From positions 1 through 34,065 of the forward strand of contig JAIPFU010000007.1 in the NCBI GenBank assembly GCA_021736505.1: a DNA stretch of 34,065 nucleotides, given 5' to 3'. Origin of the DNA: Spirochaetia bacterium. Its GTDB lineage: Bacteria; Spirochaetota; Spirochaetia; PWKH01. The first letter of the stretch is position 1. Every line of letters begins with the position of its first letter. The notes below the pieces were generated by a model. It ran no database searches. It saw only the letters and a program-made list of their open reading frames with translations, and was not told the origin of the DNA. Made by a program: the position numbers and the translations under genes. This document shows, piece after piece, positions 1-7,526 of the stretch.

Positions 1-2
1 AT

Positions 3-749
3 TTTGCCGGTCTTGTTGCAGGAAAAGTTATGACTGGAGAATATGATCCAGTAGCATACGCAGATGTTGTTACCACAACCACACATAAGACTTTGAGAGG
101 TCCCAGGGGAGGTATGGTTTTATGTAAGGAAGAATATGCAGAAGCGGTAGATAAGGGGTGTCCAATGGTTATCGGAGGACCGCTGCCGCATGTTATGGCA
201 TCAAAAGCTGTAGCCTTTAAAGAAGCGTCTTCATCGGAATACAAAGATTATGCGGAAAAAATTGTTGATAATGCCCGAACTCTTGCTGAATCATGTATGG
301 AGCTGGATATTCCTGTTGCATCAAATGGAACAGATAACCATCTTATGCTTCTTGATGTACGTCCCTTTGGAATAAACGGAAGACAGGCTGAAAGCGTTCT
401 GCGGGAATGCGGCATAACTTTAAACAGAAATGCACTGCCTTTTGATCCTAACGGTCCCTGGTATACCAGCGGATTAAGAATAGGTACTCCTGCTGTTACT
501 ACATTGGGGATGGGAAGTGACCAAATGAAAGAAATTGCCTCAATAATAAAACTTGTCCTAAACAATACTTCTCCCAAAATATTAACAAAAGGTAAAAATG
601 CTGGAAAACCAAGTAAAGCTAAATATGTCATAGATGCAACTGTCATTGAAGCCGCAAGAAAGCGTATTTTATCCTTATTAAATGAATATACTCTTTATCC
701 TGCTTTGGATTTACAGCTGCTGAAAGAGTATTTTACAGAGAATAGGTAG
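3..749 (+). CDS. glyA: Serine hydroxymethyltransferase, C-terminal part (5' end outside window)
   Basis: This PLP enzyme interconverts serine plus tetrahydrofolate with glycine plus methylene-tetrahydrofolate in the cytoplasm. The reading frame is open from base 3 and begins FAGLVAGKV, which matches the region just before the PLP site in SHMTs, so the true start lies upstream of the window. The lysine in TTTTHKTLRGPRGG is the Schiff-base lysine. The later stretch DNHLMLLDVR and the SGLRIGTPAVTT segment are also standard for the family. The last codons run into a tandem repeat, and a terminator follows at 897-937. It is convergent with the U32 gene. The assignment is firm; only the missing 5' part is unknown. 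Confidence 0.96.
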   Translation, partial: FAGLVAGKVMTGEYDPVAYADVVTTTTHKTLRGPRGGMVLCKEEYAEAVDKGCPMVIGGPLPHVMASKAVAFKEASSSEYKDYAEKIVDNARTLAESCMELDIPVASNGTDNHLMLLDVRPFGINGRQAESVLRECGITLNRNALPFDPNGPWYTSGLRIGTPAVTTLGMGSDQMKEIASIIKLVLNNTSPKILTKGKNAGKPSKAKYVIDATVIEAARKRILSLLNEYTLYPALDLQLLKEYFTENR

Positions 750-813
750 GAATAGATAGGAATAGGTATAAATGGGTAAAATAAAGGTAGAATAAAGGTA
801 GAATAAAGGTAGA
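741..813. repeat. Degenerate tandem repeats at the 3' end of glyA
   Basis: Bases 741-780 are four diverging 10-bp units (AATAGGTAGG, AATAGATAGG, AATAGGTATA, AATGGGTAAA). They are followed at 781-813 by three exact 11-bp units, ATAAAGGTAGA. The array overlaps the glyA stop codon at 747-749. It resembles replication-slippage product; no function is evident. Confidence 0.85.
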
Positions 814-896
814 ATAAGCTGCTAAATCTATTTTTTATTCACTTTGCCTTTTATAGATCAAATAATAATAGATCAGGCGATAACCCTATGTGTCAC

Positions 897-937
897 AATA
901 CACCAGTTAAGTCATTTTTAGCTTTTACTGGTGTATT
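897..937 (+). terminator. Rho-independent terminator of glyA
   Basis: AATACACCAGT (897-907) pairs with ACTGGTGTATT (927-937), an 11-bp perfect stem followed by TTTCTTT. The right arm overlaps the stop codon of the convergent U32 gene (925-927), so the stem may also stabilise that transcript's 3' end. On the minus strand the following sequence is not T-rich. Confidence 0.7.
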
Positions 938-2127
938 TTCTTTCGTACAATGAATCCTGGTTTTATGGGAACTGATGACTGGATTGTGTAATATTTTCCG
1001 TGGTCAGCCTTTGTAACAGACGCATTTGTTTCATCAAATAGCTTAACGGAGGTATCTCTAATAAAGGGGAGATCCGGTCCAATAAATTCTAAAGAATCTT
1101 CTTCAGTTTTTATTTGATTTTTGACATGTATTTCATAGCGGTGAGCATCAAGTTGTTTCCCTATAGTTCCTAAAAACATATATTCACGGCTGTAGCTTTT
1201 TTGTGTTGTTTCATTCATGTCTTCAGGCTTAAAAAAGAAACCTGTTGAGAATTCACGGTGGCTTACTTTTTCCAATTCATCTCTGTACGGTTTCCAGGAA
1301 GAAGCTAAAGCTCCAGACTCTAAAGCATCTATGGCCTTACGATAAGCCCTCGTTATTACAGAAGTATAATAGAGAGATTTCATCCGGCCTTCAATTTTTA
1401 GTGAATCAACCCCCGTATCTTTAAGCTCTTTTAGATAATCAATCATGCAGAGATCTTTTGAACTGAGAATTGAAGTAAAGTTTTCACCTTCTACAACAGG
1501 ATAATATTCACCCGGACGCTTCCCTTCTTCCAGAACTCTGTAATTCCAACGACAGGAGTGAGAACAATCTCCTTGATTGGCACTTCTGCCTGCCATATAA
1601 CTGCTCAGAAAACAGCGCCCTGAGTAAGCCAAGCACATTGCTCCATGGACAAATACTTCCAGTTCCACATCAGGTACTGCTTTTCTGATGAAGCTGATTT
1701 CTCGAAGAGGAGTTTCTCGTCCTAAAATGATACGACTGAAACCAAGATCCCTGTATATCTTTGCTGATTCGGCATTTATACAATTTGCCTGGGTGCTCAG
1801 ATGAAGAGGGATAGAGGGAAAGCGTTTCTGCAGGAGTTTCAAAATCCCTAAGTCACTAATAATGAAGGCATCCAGGGGATAGTGAGATATATAGTCAATA
1901 TTTTCTTCCAGATTTTGTATATCACTGTTCTGAAAAAAGATATTCAAAGCTCCAAATAGTTTTCTGTTTCCTTTGATAGCTTTGATATCTTTATACTCTT
2001 CAGAGGAGAAATTGTCAGCCCTGGCTCTAAGAGAAAAATTTTTTATGCCTATATATGCAGCATCAGCACCATAGGTGTAAGCATAGGACAATTTTTCTAA
2101 ATTCCCCGCGGGGGCAAGTAATTCCAT
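925..2127 (-). CDS. trhP: U32-family protein, TrhP/YegQ/YrrO-like tRNA hydroxylation protein
   Basis: A U32 'peptidase' family protein of 400 aa. The block VFVHGAMCLAYSGRCFLSSY, followed by NQGDCSHSCRW and SLKIEGRMKS, matches the YegQ/YrrO branch. Members of that branch (TrhP) act with prephenate in forming 5-hydroxyuridine at the tRNA wobble position, and the clustered Cys residues are the proposed Fe-S ligands. The N-terminal MELLAPAGN is the usual family start. I chose ATG 2127 because AAAGGA lies about 9 nt upstream; a longer frame would begin with TTG inside lon and lacks support. It starts 1 nt after the lon stop, so the two are probably cotranscribed. The exact tRNA role is transferred from the family. 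Confidence 0.85.
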   Translation of the reverse strand: MELLAPAGNLEKLSYAYTYGADAAYIGIKNFSLRARADNFSSEEYKDIKAIKGNRKLFGALNIFFQNSDIQNLEENIDYISHYPLDAFIISDLGILKLLQKRFPSIPLHLSTQANCINAESAKIYRDLGFSRIILGRETPLREISFIRKAVPDVELEVFVHGAMCLAYSGRCFLSSYMAGRSANQGDCSHSCRWNYRVLEEGKRPGEYYPVVEGENFTSILSSKDLCMIDYLKELKDTGVDSLKIEGRMKSLYYTSVITRAYRKAIDALESGALASSWKPYRDELEKVSHREFSTGFFFKPEDMNETTQKSYSREYMFLGTIGKQLDAHRYEIHVKNQIKTEEDSLEFIGPDLPFIRDTSVKLFDETNASVTKADHGKYYTIQSSVPIKPGFIVRKKIHQ

Positions 2128-2128
2128 G

Positions 2129-4489
2129 CTAATTTCCTTTACTGCTGCCAAAAGCAATCTCTATTACTTCCTCCATTCTCTGCACCGGATGGAAGGTTAT
2201 CCCTTTTTTAACATGTTCTGGAATTTCTGAAAGATCACGTTTGTTATGCATGGGAATAATAATATCTTTAATTTTGTTCCGTTTTGCAGCAATGACTTTT
2301 TCTTTCAGACCACCAATGGGAAGTACCTTTCCTCCCAGAGAGAGTTCTCCTGTCATAGCCAGCCTGTTTTTTATTTTCTTATTTTTTCCAAGAGAAAAGA
2401 GGGTGCTTGCCATGGTAACGCCCGCTGAAGGACCATCTTTTGGAGTTGCTCCTTCGGGAATATGCAGGTGAATAGTATTGCTTTCAAAGAAATTTTTAGG
2501 GATACCATAATCCTTAGCTATATGTCGTATGTAACTATAGGCAATATTAGCAGATTCCTGCATGACATTTCCCATTTGTCCAGTCAATTTAATCTGAGCA
2601 TTTCCTTTTATATTGATGGCTTCTATGAGTAGTGTATCGCCTCCATAATTAGTCCAGGCCAGTCCGATGGCCATTCCCGGTTTAGATGCTTTTTTTATTT
2701 CATCTTCACGAAAAATTGGTTTGCCTAAATATTCTTCCAAATTTTCAGGCTGGATTGAGATTGGAAATTCCTGCTCTTCAAGGATGAGTTTTCTAGCAAT
2801 CTTTCTATGGATCCTATCCAGAGATTTTTCGTAATTTCTCATCCCCGCATCCCTGGCATATTCATCGGCTATTGATCGTAATGTTTTTACTGGATATTTA
2901 ATTTGTTTCCGCAGCAAGCCATTACGTTTTACCGTTTTAGGGATCAGATATTTTTTGGCGATCTCAATTTTATCCTCTGTAATGTAGCCAGAAAGTCGGA
3001 TTACCTCCATCCGATCGAGAAGCGGGCGAGGAACAGTATCCAATGTGTTGGCAGTTACAATAAAAAGAATGTTTGATACATCAAAGGGAACATCAAGATA
3101 ATGATCACGAAAAGCATGGTTCTGCTCCTGATCCAATACTTCCAGCATGGCTGAGGAGGGATCCCCCTGAAAAGAGCTTCCCATTTTGTCAATTTCATCA
3201 ACCATAAATACAGGGTTATTGGTCTTTACAATTCTTAAACCTTGAATAATTTTACCTGGCATAGCACCGATGTAGGTTCTGCGATGCCCCTTGATTTCTG
3301 CTTCGTCCCGCATGCCTCCGACTGAAAAACGGAAAAATTCTTTCTTCAGAGCCCTGGCAATTGATTTTCCTACAGAAGTTTTTCCCACTCCAGGGGGACC
3401 TACAAGGCAAATAATGGAACCTTTTGTATCATTTTTAAGTTTTCGTACTGAAAGATACTCAATAATTCTGTTCTTCACATCCTCAAGTCCGTAATGGTCT
3501 TCATCAAGAATCTTTTCTGCTTCCTTGACTTCGTAATCCTCTTCAGAAGCTTTTCCCCAAGGAAGACTGGAAAGGATTTCCAAATAATTTCTCGTTACAG
3601 TGAACTCCGCAGAGTTGGGATCCATGAGCTGAAATTTTTCCATCTCCTTATTTACCTGCTCCCGAGCTTCTTCATTTAAAGGGAGTTTATCAAACAGCTC
3701 TTTGTACCTGTTGTAGTCACTACTTTTCGGATCATTCGTTAAACCTAGTTCCTGCTGGATGGCGCGAAGCTCCTCCTTAAGAAAATATTCACGCTGGTTT
3801 TTTTCAATTTTGTCATTGATCCTTTTCTGAATTTTCTGCTGGATTTTCATCAGCTCTTGTTCTTTTTTTATAAAAACCAGCACTTGTTCCATACGTTTTT
3901 GGATATCAAGGGTTTCCAGTATTTTCTGCTGTTCTAAGCGGTCAATATTCATAATAGAAGTAATAAAATCAGCAATTTTTCCCGGCTGATCGATGTTAAC
4001 CATATTCAAGCGCATTTCCTCAGAAAAGAGAGGATTGTCTTTTGATAGCTGCTTCATCTCGGTCAGCAATGATCTGGTGTAGGCTTGAATATCAGAGGCA
4101 TCTGTATTTTTATCTTCCAAATATTCAACAGCCGCAGTAATTGGTTTAACTCCCTGTAAGTATTTAACAATCTTAAACCGTTTAATTGTGGATATGAAAA
4201 TATTTATACCGCCATCGGGCAGATTTATTTTTTTTACAATTTTTGCTGCAGTTCCTATGGTAAATAAACCGTCAGAAGAATAATCTGGCTGATCATCGTC
4301 GCGAGTAAGAACTAAACCGATGAGATTATCACCTTCCATAGATTTATTAACTATATCGATGTCATCTTCTGATTCTATGACTAAAGGTGTGAACAATCCC
4401 GGAAAAATGGGTTTGCCGACTAAAGGGAGAACTAACAGTCTTTGTGGCAGTATTTTTTCTGCAGGGACAATTTCTTGCAATTCGGGCAT
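2129..4489 (-). CDS. lon: ATP-dependent protease Lon
   Basis: Cytoplasmic AAA+ serine protease for misfolded and regulatory proteins, 786 aa, full length for bacterial Lon. The order is N-terminal substrate-binding domain (about 1-200), coiled-coil segment rich in E/K/Q (about 200-300), AAA+ module with Walker A GPPGVGKTS near 364-372 and Walker B-like VFMVDEIDKM, then the protease domain. The catalytic serine sits in KDGPSAG and the lysine in GLKEKVIAAKR. ATG 4489 is chosen over an in-frame TTG at 4501 because GGAGG lies 5 nt before it. It is the first gene of a pair with the U32 gene. No CIRCE-like heat-shock element was noticed upstream. Confidence 0.97.
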   Translation of the reverse strand: MPELQEIVPAEKILPQRLLVLPLVGKPIFPGLFTPLVIESEDDIDIVNKSMEGDNLIGLVLTRDDDQPDYSSDGLFTIGTAAKIVKKINLPDGGINIFISTIKRFKIVKYLQGVKPITAAVEYLEDKNTDASDIQAYTRSLLTEMKQLSKDNPLFSEEMRLNMVNIDQPGKIADFITSIMNIDRLEQQKILETLDIQKRMEQVLVFIKKEQELMKIQQKIQKRINDKIEKNQREYFLKEELRAIQQELGLTNDPKSSDYNRYKELFDKLPLNEEAREQVNKEMEKFQLMDPNSAEFTVTRNYLEILSSLPWGKASEEDYEVKEAEKILDEDHYGLEDVKNRIIEYLSVRKLKNDTKGSIICLVGPPGVGKTSVGKSIARALKKEFFRFSVGGMRDEAEIKGHRRTYIGAMPGKIIQGLRIVKTNNPVFMVDEIDKMGSSFQGDPSSAMLEVLDQEQNHAFRDHYLDVPFDVSNILFIVTANTLDTVPRPLLDRMEVIRLSGYITEDKIEIAKKYLIPKTVKRNGLLRKQIKYPVKTLRSIADEYARDAGMRNYEKSLDRIHRKIARKLILEEQEFPISIQPENLEEYLGKPIFREDEIKKASKPGMAIGLAWTNYGGDTLLIEAINIKGNAQIKLTGQMGNVMQESANIAYSYIRHIAKDYGIPKNFFESNTIHLHIPEGATPKDGPSAGVTMASTLFSLGKNKKIKNRLAMTGELSLGGKVLPIGGLKEKVIAAKRNKIKDIIIPMHNKRDLSEIPEHVKKGITFHPVQRMEEVIEIAFGSSKGN

Positions 4490-4611
4490 ATTTTCCTCCA
4501 AGCTTAAATATCTTGTTTTATCTTTGTATGTATTTAGATTACTTTCATGAAGAAGAAAGTATTAAAACGAATGTATTCCCTGAAGATATTCTGTGTTGTG
4601 TTAAAAAGCTT

Positions 4612-5421
4612 CTATATCTCTACAGAATACGAATAGTGTATTCGGGGAACGACACCCATCTGTAAAAAAGATAAGGAAAAACCGAAATGATGTCGAGTGT
4701 TTTCTTCAATAAATGATATTTGTAGAAGTAGATTTGAACTACCAGAAATATGCGGGTACTGTTTTAGCGTTTCATAAGAGAATGTACTGTCCAGAGTCTC
4801 AAGGGTGGAGGAAAAAGTTGATGAAATACCAATTTCTCTGTTAATAACTTCAAGAATCGTAAACTGATTTATCAGCTCCAAGGTGTAGGGCAGGGTTAAT
4901 TTTAACTGATTCTGGAGAATAAAGGAAAACGGAGGACTTTCTTTGGTCTGCATAATACCGAATTCAATAAAAGGAAGATATTTTCCTTCCAAATCCGTGA
5001 AACCTCCGCATGCTTTGTAGTCTCGGGTTTTCAAGCCTGAATCTAAAGCAGAATTAGTAATTTCAATGCCGATATTTTGAATATCCATTAAGAAAAATCC
5101 TGATTTTTCATCATTTACATTATTGGAGGCACTGCTCGGAGTCTTGGTCTGCAGGAATACATCCATTTTCTCTAAAAGTGATACTTGAATATCAGAACTT
5201 ATTTGTACTGCTTGTACACCTAGAGCTGAGGGATTTACATTTATTGAAAAATTGAATTCATTTTTTTCAGCATTTGCATTTAGATAAGTTAATGGAAATA
5301 TACTACATATGCCAAGCAATATAACACGGCATAGCAGCCCATGGCAGGTAAAAAATCTTTTTTTTACTAGTAAATTAAAGTGAATTATAAAAAGCACGTG
5401 TAAAAGTTTTAAAATATTCAT
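4612..5421 (-). CDS. Unrecognised exported protein, encoded with a C39-like peptidase
   Basis: I do not recognise this 269-aa protein. It has an unusually long N-terminal region with two hydrophobic stretches (about 3-18 and 29-45) and a plausible signal-peptidase site after NANA near residue 51. The mature part alternates polar and hydrophobic residues and ends in HYSYSVEI, which would suit a beta-rich or outer-membrane protein, but that is inference. ATG 5421 has AAGGAAG 7 nt upstream. The start lies 47 nt inside the preceding peptidase gene, so the two are surely cotranscribed and probably translationally coupled. It could be a substrate or partner of that peptidase. Confidence 0.6.
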   Translation of the reverse strand: MNILKLLHVLFIIHFNLLVKKRFFTCHGLLCRVILLGICSIFPLTYLNANAEKNEFNFSINVNPSALGVQAVQISSDIQVSLLEKMDVFLQTKTPSSASNNVNDEKSGFFLMDIQNIGIEITNSALDSGLKTRDYKACGGFTDLEGKYLPFIEFGIMQTKESPPFSFILQNQLKLTLPYTLELINQFTILEVINREIGISSTFSSTLETLDSTFSYETLKQYPHISGSSNLLLQISFIEENTRHHFGFSLSFLQMGVVPRIHYSYSVEI

Positions 5422-6022
5422 ATTTCTTCCTTAATTTTATTGGTGATTTTTGTGTATGTGTATCTTGATCAAATGGTTTAGCAAGAAGAGAAAATCCCTC
5501 CCAGAAAGAGGAAAATTCTTCCTTTGAATAGTACTCAATTCCAGTATCAGGGTCTGCAAGAATTACGACTTGTCCTCTTTCATGGATCGGTCCGCTTTCA
5601 TGGATCGGTAGAATATCTATTACCACGGAAAAATGGCCTTGCTCAGTTTTTTCATAGATAATAACAGGTCCATATCTCTGAAGGCTTCCCTGCAGTTCTG
5701 AAAAATTCTGCTTGAATCCCATGGCAGCAAAGCCTTGCTCAAATAAGATTGTTTTCATATCTGAAAATGTTATGGCATATGTCTGTGCATATGTCTGTTT
5801 TGTGTTTTCCTTCTCAAGCTCTTCAGAGAAATTGAAGAAGTCATCCAAGAGATCCTTTTCGTCAATGGACAAATCCCAACAGCAGGATAGGTAGGTGGCG
5901 ATAGCTGCAAAACCGCATGAGCTGTCGTATTGCTGATAACGGATAAATTCTCCATCGATTTCAGCGCTGCCTGCTCCGGAGATGATGATGCATGATATTA
6001 TTGAACTGATAAAAAAATCCAT
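5375..6022 (-). CDS. Secreted C39-like (double-glycine-type) cysteine peptidase
   Basis: A 215-aa papain-fold protein of the C39 type. The nucleophile motif is QYDSSCGFAAIATYLS (Cys about 36), the general-base histidine is in GHFSVVIDI, and the third residue is the Asp of LADPDTG. The N-terminus is a signal peptide ending GAGSA, so it acts outside the cytoplasm. No ABC exporter is fused or adjacent, unlike bacteriocin-processing C39 domains. Stand-alone secreted C39 proteins are known, for example FapD of the Fap amyloid system. The coding sequence contains two in-frame tandem duplications (5578-5609 and 5775-5798). Cys and His are intact, so activity is plausible. The start ATG 6022 has only a weak GGGAAA upstream. 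Confidence 0.75.
   Translation of the reverse strand: MDFFISSIISCIIISGAGSAEIDGEFIRYQQYDSSCGFAAIATYLSCCWDLSIDEKDLLDDFFNFSEELEKENTKQTYAQTYAITFSDMKTILFEQGFAAMGFKQNFSELQGSLQRYGPVIIYEKTEQGHFSVVIDILPIHESGPIHERGQVVILADPDTGIEYYSKEEFSSFWEGFSLLAKPFDQDTHTQKSPIKLRKKYEYFKTFTRAFYNSL
5578..5609. repeat. In-frame 18-bp tandem duplication in the C39 peptidase gene
   Basis: TTTCATGGATCGGT occurs at 5578-5591 and again at 5596-5609, a period of 18 bp. In the protein this gives IHESGPIHERG, inserted between the catalytic His and Asp motifs. Confidence 0.85.
5775..5798. repeat. In-frame 12-bp tandem duplication in the C39 peptidase gene
   Basis: GCATATGTCTGT is repeated exactly at 5775-5786 and 5787-5798. The protein reads QTYAQTYA. 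It preserves the frame. Confidence 0.85.
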
Positions 6023-6139
6023 ACATTATGGTAATTTCCCAGATTGTCGCTGTAAAGTCGCTAGAATTAGCTACAAATGGGTGTATAACCTTCAATATAC
6101 CTTCTAAATATCTTCAATATATCGATTTCTTCAAAAAAA

Positions 6140-6168
6140 TTGAGTTTCAGAACAGACCGTCATATTTA
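6140..6168 (+). promoter_or_regulatory. Candidate promoter of recO operon
   Basis: TTGAGT (6140-6145), 17-bp spacer, TATTTA (6163-6168), about 48 bp before the recO start, inside the 194-bp divergent region with the C39 gene. The same region holds two direct copies of CTTCAATATA (6090-6099 and 6112-6121), 22 bp apart. Confidence 0.45.
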
Positions 6169-6216
6169 TAGATTAGACTACTGTACAACCTGAAAAAGTT
6201 TTCTTATGATAGTCTT

Positions 6217-6960
6217 ATGTCCAGATATATACAAACAGAAGGGATCATACTGGCGGTAAAAAAAACAGCATCTCAACATAGACTTGTACAGCTTCTTTCT
6301 CCGGAATATGGAATAATAACTGCAACTGCTTATGGTGCAAAAAAAGGGAAATTGACAGGTAGTGTTAACCAATTCATCTCTGGAAAATGTTTTCTCTATT
6401 ATAACCCCATGCGAAATCAGTATAAAATAGATGATATTGCAGCTGATAATTATCGAGAATATATTAGGGGTTCCATTCAGACGCTCTACAGTGCCTCTTT
6501 TTTTGCAGAAATACTTCTTAAGACCTATGTAGGAGGAGGGGAGTATCAGCTTCTGTTTAAACTCCTTGAAGGAGCACTGAATGCATTATCGAAAGATAAA
6601 ATGAGAAACAGAATTATTATACAATTTATATGGAGGTATTTAAGTATTTCTGGTTTTATAAGTCCCGATTTAGATTACTGCGCCGAATGCGGCAGGAAAT
6701 TTTTTATTGATGATAATCTTGTCCTTGAACAGAACATTCCTGCCATGGTTTGTGAGAGTCACAAGCAGAGTGATGATGAATTGGTTTTATATCCCGCCGC
6801 TAGAAAGTATTTGATTTATACAAAGGATATGAGTTTTGATGACGCTTTGGCAGTATATGTAAGCTCCAGAGCAGAGGAGTATTTGAAAAAGCTTCTCATC
6901 AACTGGATGGATTTACTGTCTGATCAGTCATTGAATACAGTTAAGAGTGGAATTTTATGA
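6217..6960 (+). CDS. recO: DNA repair protein RecO
   Basis: Recombination mediator that works with RecR/RecF to load RecA on SSB-coated DNA. The 247-aa length fits. The N-terminal OB-fold begins YIQTEGIILAVKKTASQHRLVQLLSPEYG, a typical RecO opening. A helical domain follows, with the family Zn-finger half CAEC at about 160-163 and a further Cys in MVCESH; a fourth Cys ligand is not obvious. ATG 6217 has no clear Shine-Dalgarno sequence, but a promoter candidate is close. Its stop overlaps the thpR start by 4 nt (ATGA). The context of recO-thpR-recJ is a coherent nucleic-acid maintenance operon. Confidence 0.9.
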   Translation: MSRYIQTEGIILAVKKTASQHRLVQLLSPEYGIITATAYGAKKGKLTGSVNQFISGKCFLYYNPMRNQYKIDDIAADNYREYIRGSIQTLYSASFFAEILLKTYVGGGEYQLLFKLLEGALNALSKDKMRNRIIIQFIWRYLSISGFISPDLDYCAECGRKFFIDDNLVLEQNIPAMVCESHKQSDDELVLYPAARKYLIYTKDMSFDDALAVYVSSRAEEYLKKLLINWMDLLSDQSLNTVKSGIL

Positions 6961-7526
6961 GATTATTTATTGCTGTTCCCGTACCGGAGAAAAACAGGAA
7001 AAACCTCATGAAAAAAATTCAGCATATAGATGATCCCCGATATATCAAAACATCCAATGGAGAAGGACTCCACATAACTGTAGCTTTTTTAGGAGAATGC
7101 AGCGGGACTGATTTGATAAAGATTAAAACAGTAATGAATACGGTTTGCTCTCAGTTCCAGGATTTTATCGTCACCTATTCAGGAATAAGCAGTTTTCCCA
7201 AAGAAGGATATCCTCGGGTCATAATTTCCCCTATTATTGAGGGGAAAGATATGTTAAGATCCATGCATAAGCAAATTGGTACATTACTGAATGTAGGAGA
7301 GAGAAAGAAGTTTTCTCCCCATATTACACTAGGTAGAATTAAGAAGAGTGTATCTATACCCGTTTCTTATAAGAATACAATTGATGAGTTAAAACTGCTC
7401 AGTAAAAAAGACCTGCAGGAAAGTTTTCAAGCCGACCGTATTGTACTCTTTTTATCTGAACTGACCTCTCGCGGTGCAGTATATACACGTCTGCAGGAAA
7501 ATATTTTATGGAAAAAAAACGAATGA
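6957..7526 (+). CDS. thpR: RNA 2',3'-cyclic phosphodiesterase (ThpR/LigT)
   Basis: A 2H phosphoesterase of 189 aa, the normal size for ThpR. It opens MRLFIAVPVPE and has both catalytic HxT motifs, HITVAFLG near residue 40 and HITLGRIK near residue 121. The family hydrolyses 2',3'-cyclic phosphate ends of RNA to 2'-phosphate. The physiological substrate is not known, and the position beside recO and recJ does not settle it. The start overlaps the recO stop (ATGA), and the end overlaps recJ by 19 nt, so translation of the three genes is probably coupled. Confidence 0.9.
   Translation: MRLFIAVPVPEKNRKNLMKKIQHIDDPRYIKTSNGEGLHITVAFLGECSGTDLIKIKTVMNTVCSQFQDFIVTYSGISSFPKEGYPRVIISPIIEGKDMLRSMHKQIGTLLNVGERKKFSPHITLGRIKKSVSIPVSYKNTIDELKLLSKKDLQESFQADRIVLFLSELTSRGAVYTRLQENILWKKNE

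Noticed and set aside
741..813. Possible CRISPR-like array
   Set aside because: Units of 10-11 bp without spacers are simple tandem repeats. No cas genes are in the window.
2129..2157. Longer U32 protein starting at TTG 2157 within lon
   Set aside because: There is no ribosome site at that place, while AAAGGA and the family-typical MELLAPAGN start support ATG 2127.
2241..4665. Several plus-strand open frames of 60-76 codons across lon
   Set aside because: They run antisense to a clear coding gene and have no ribosome sites or family likeness.
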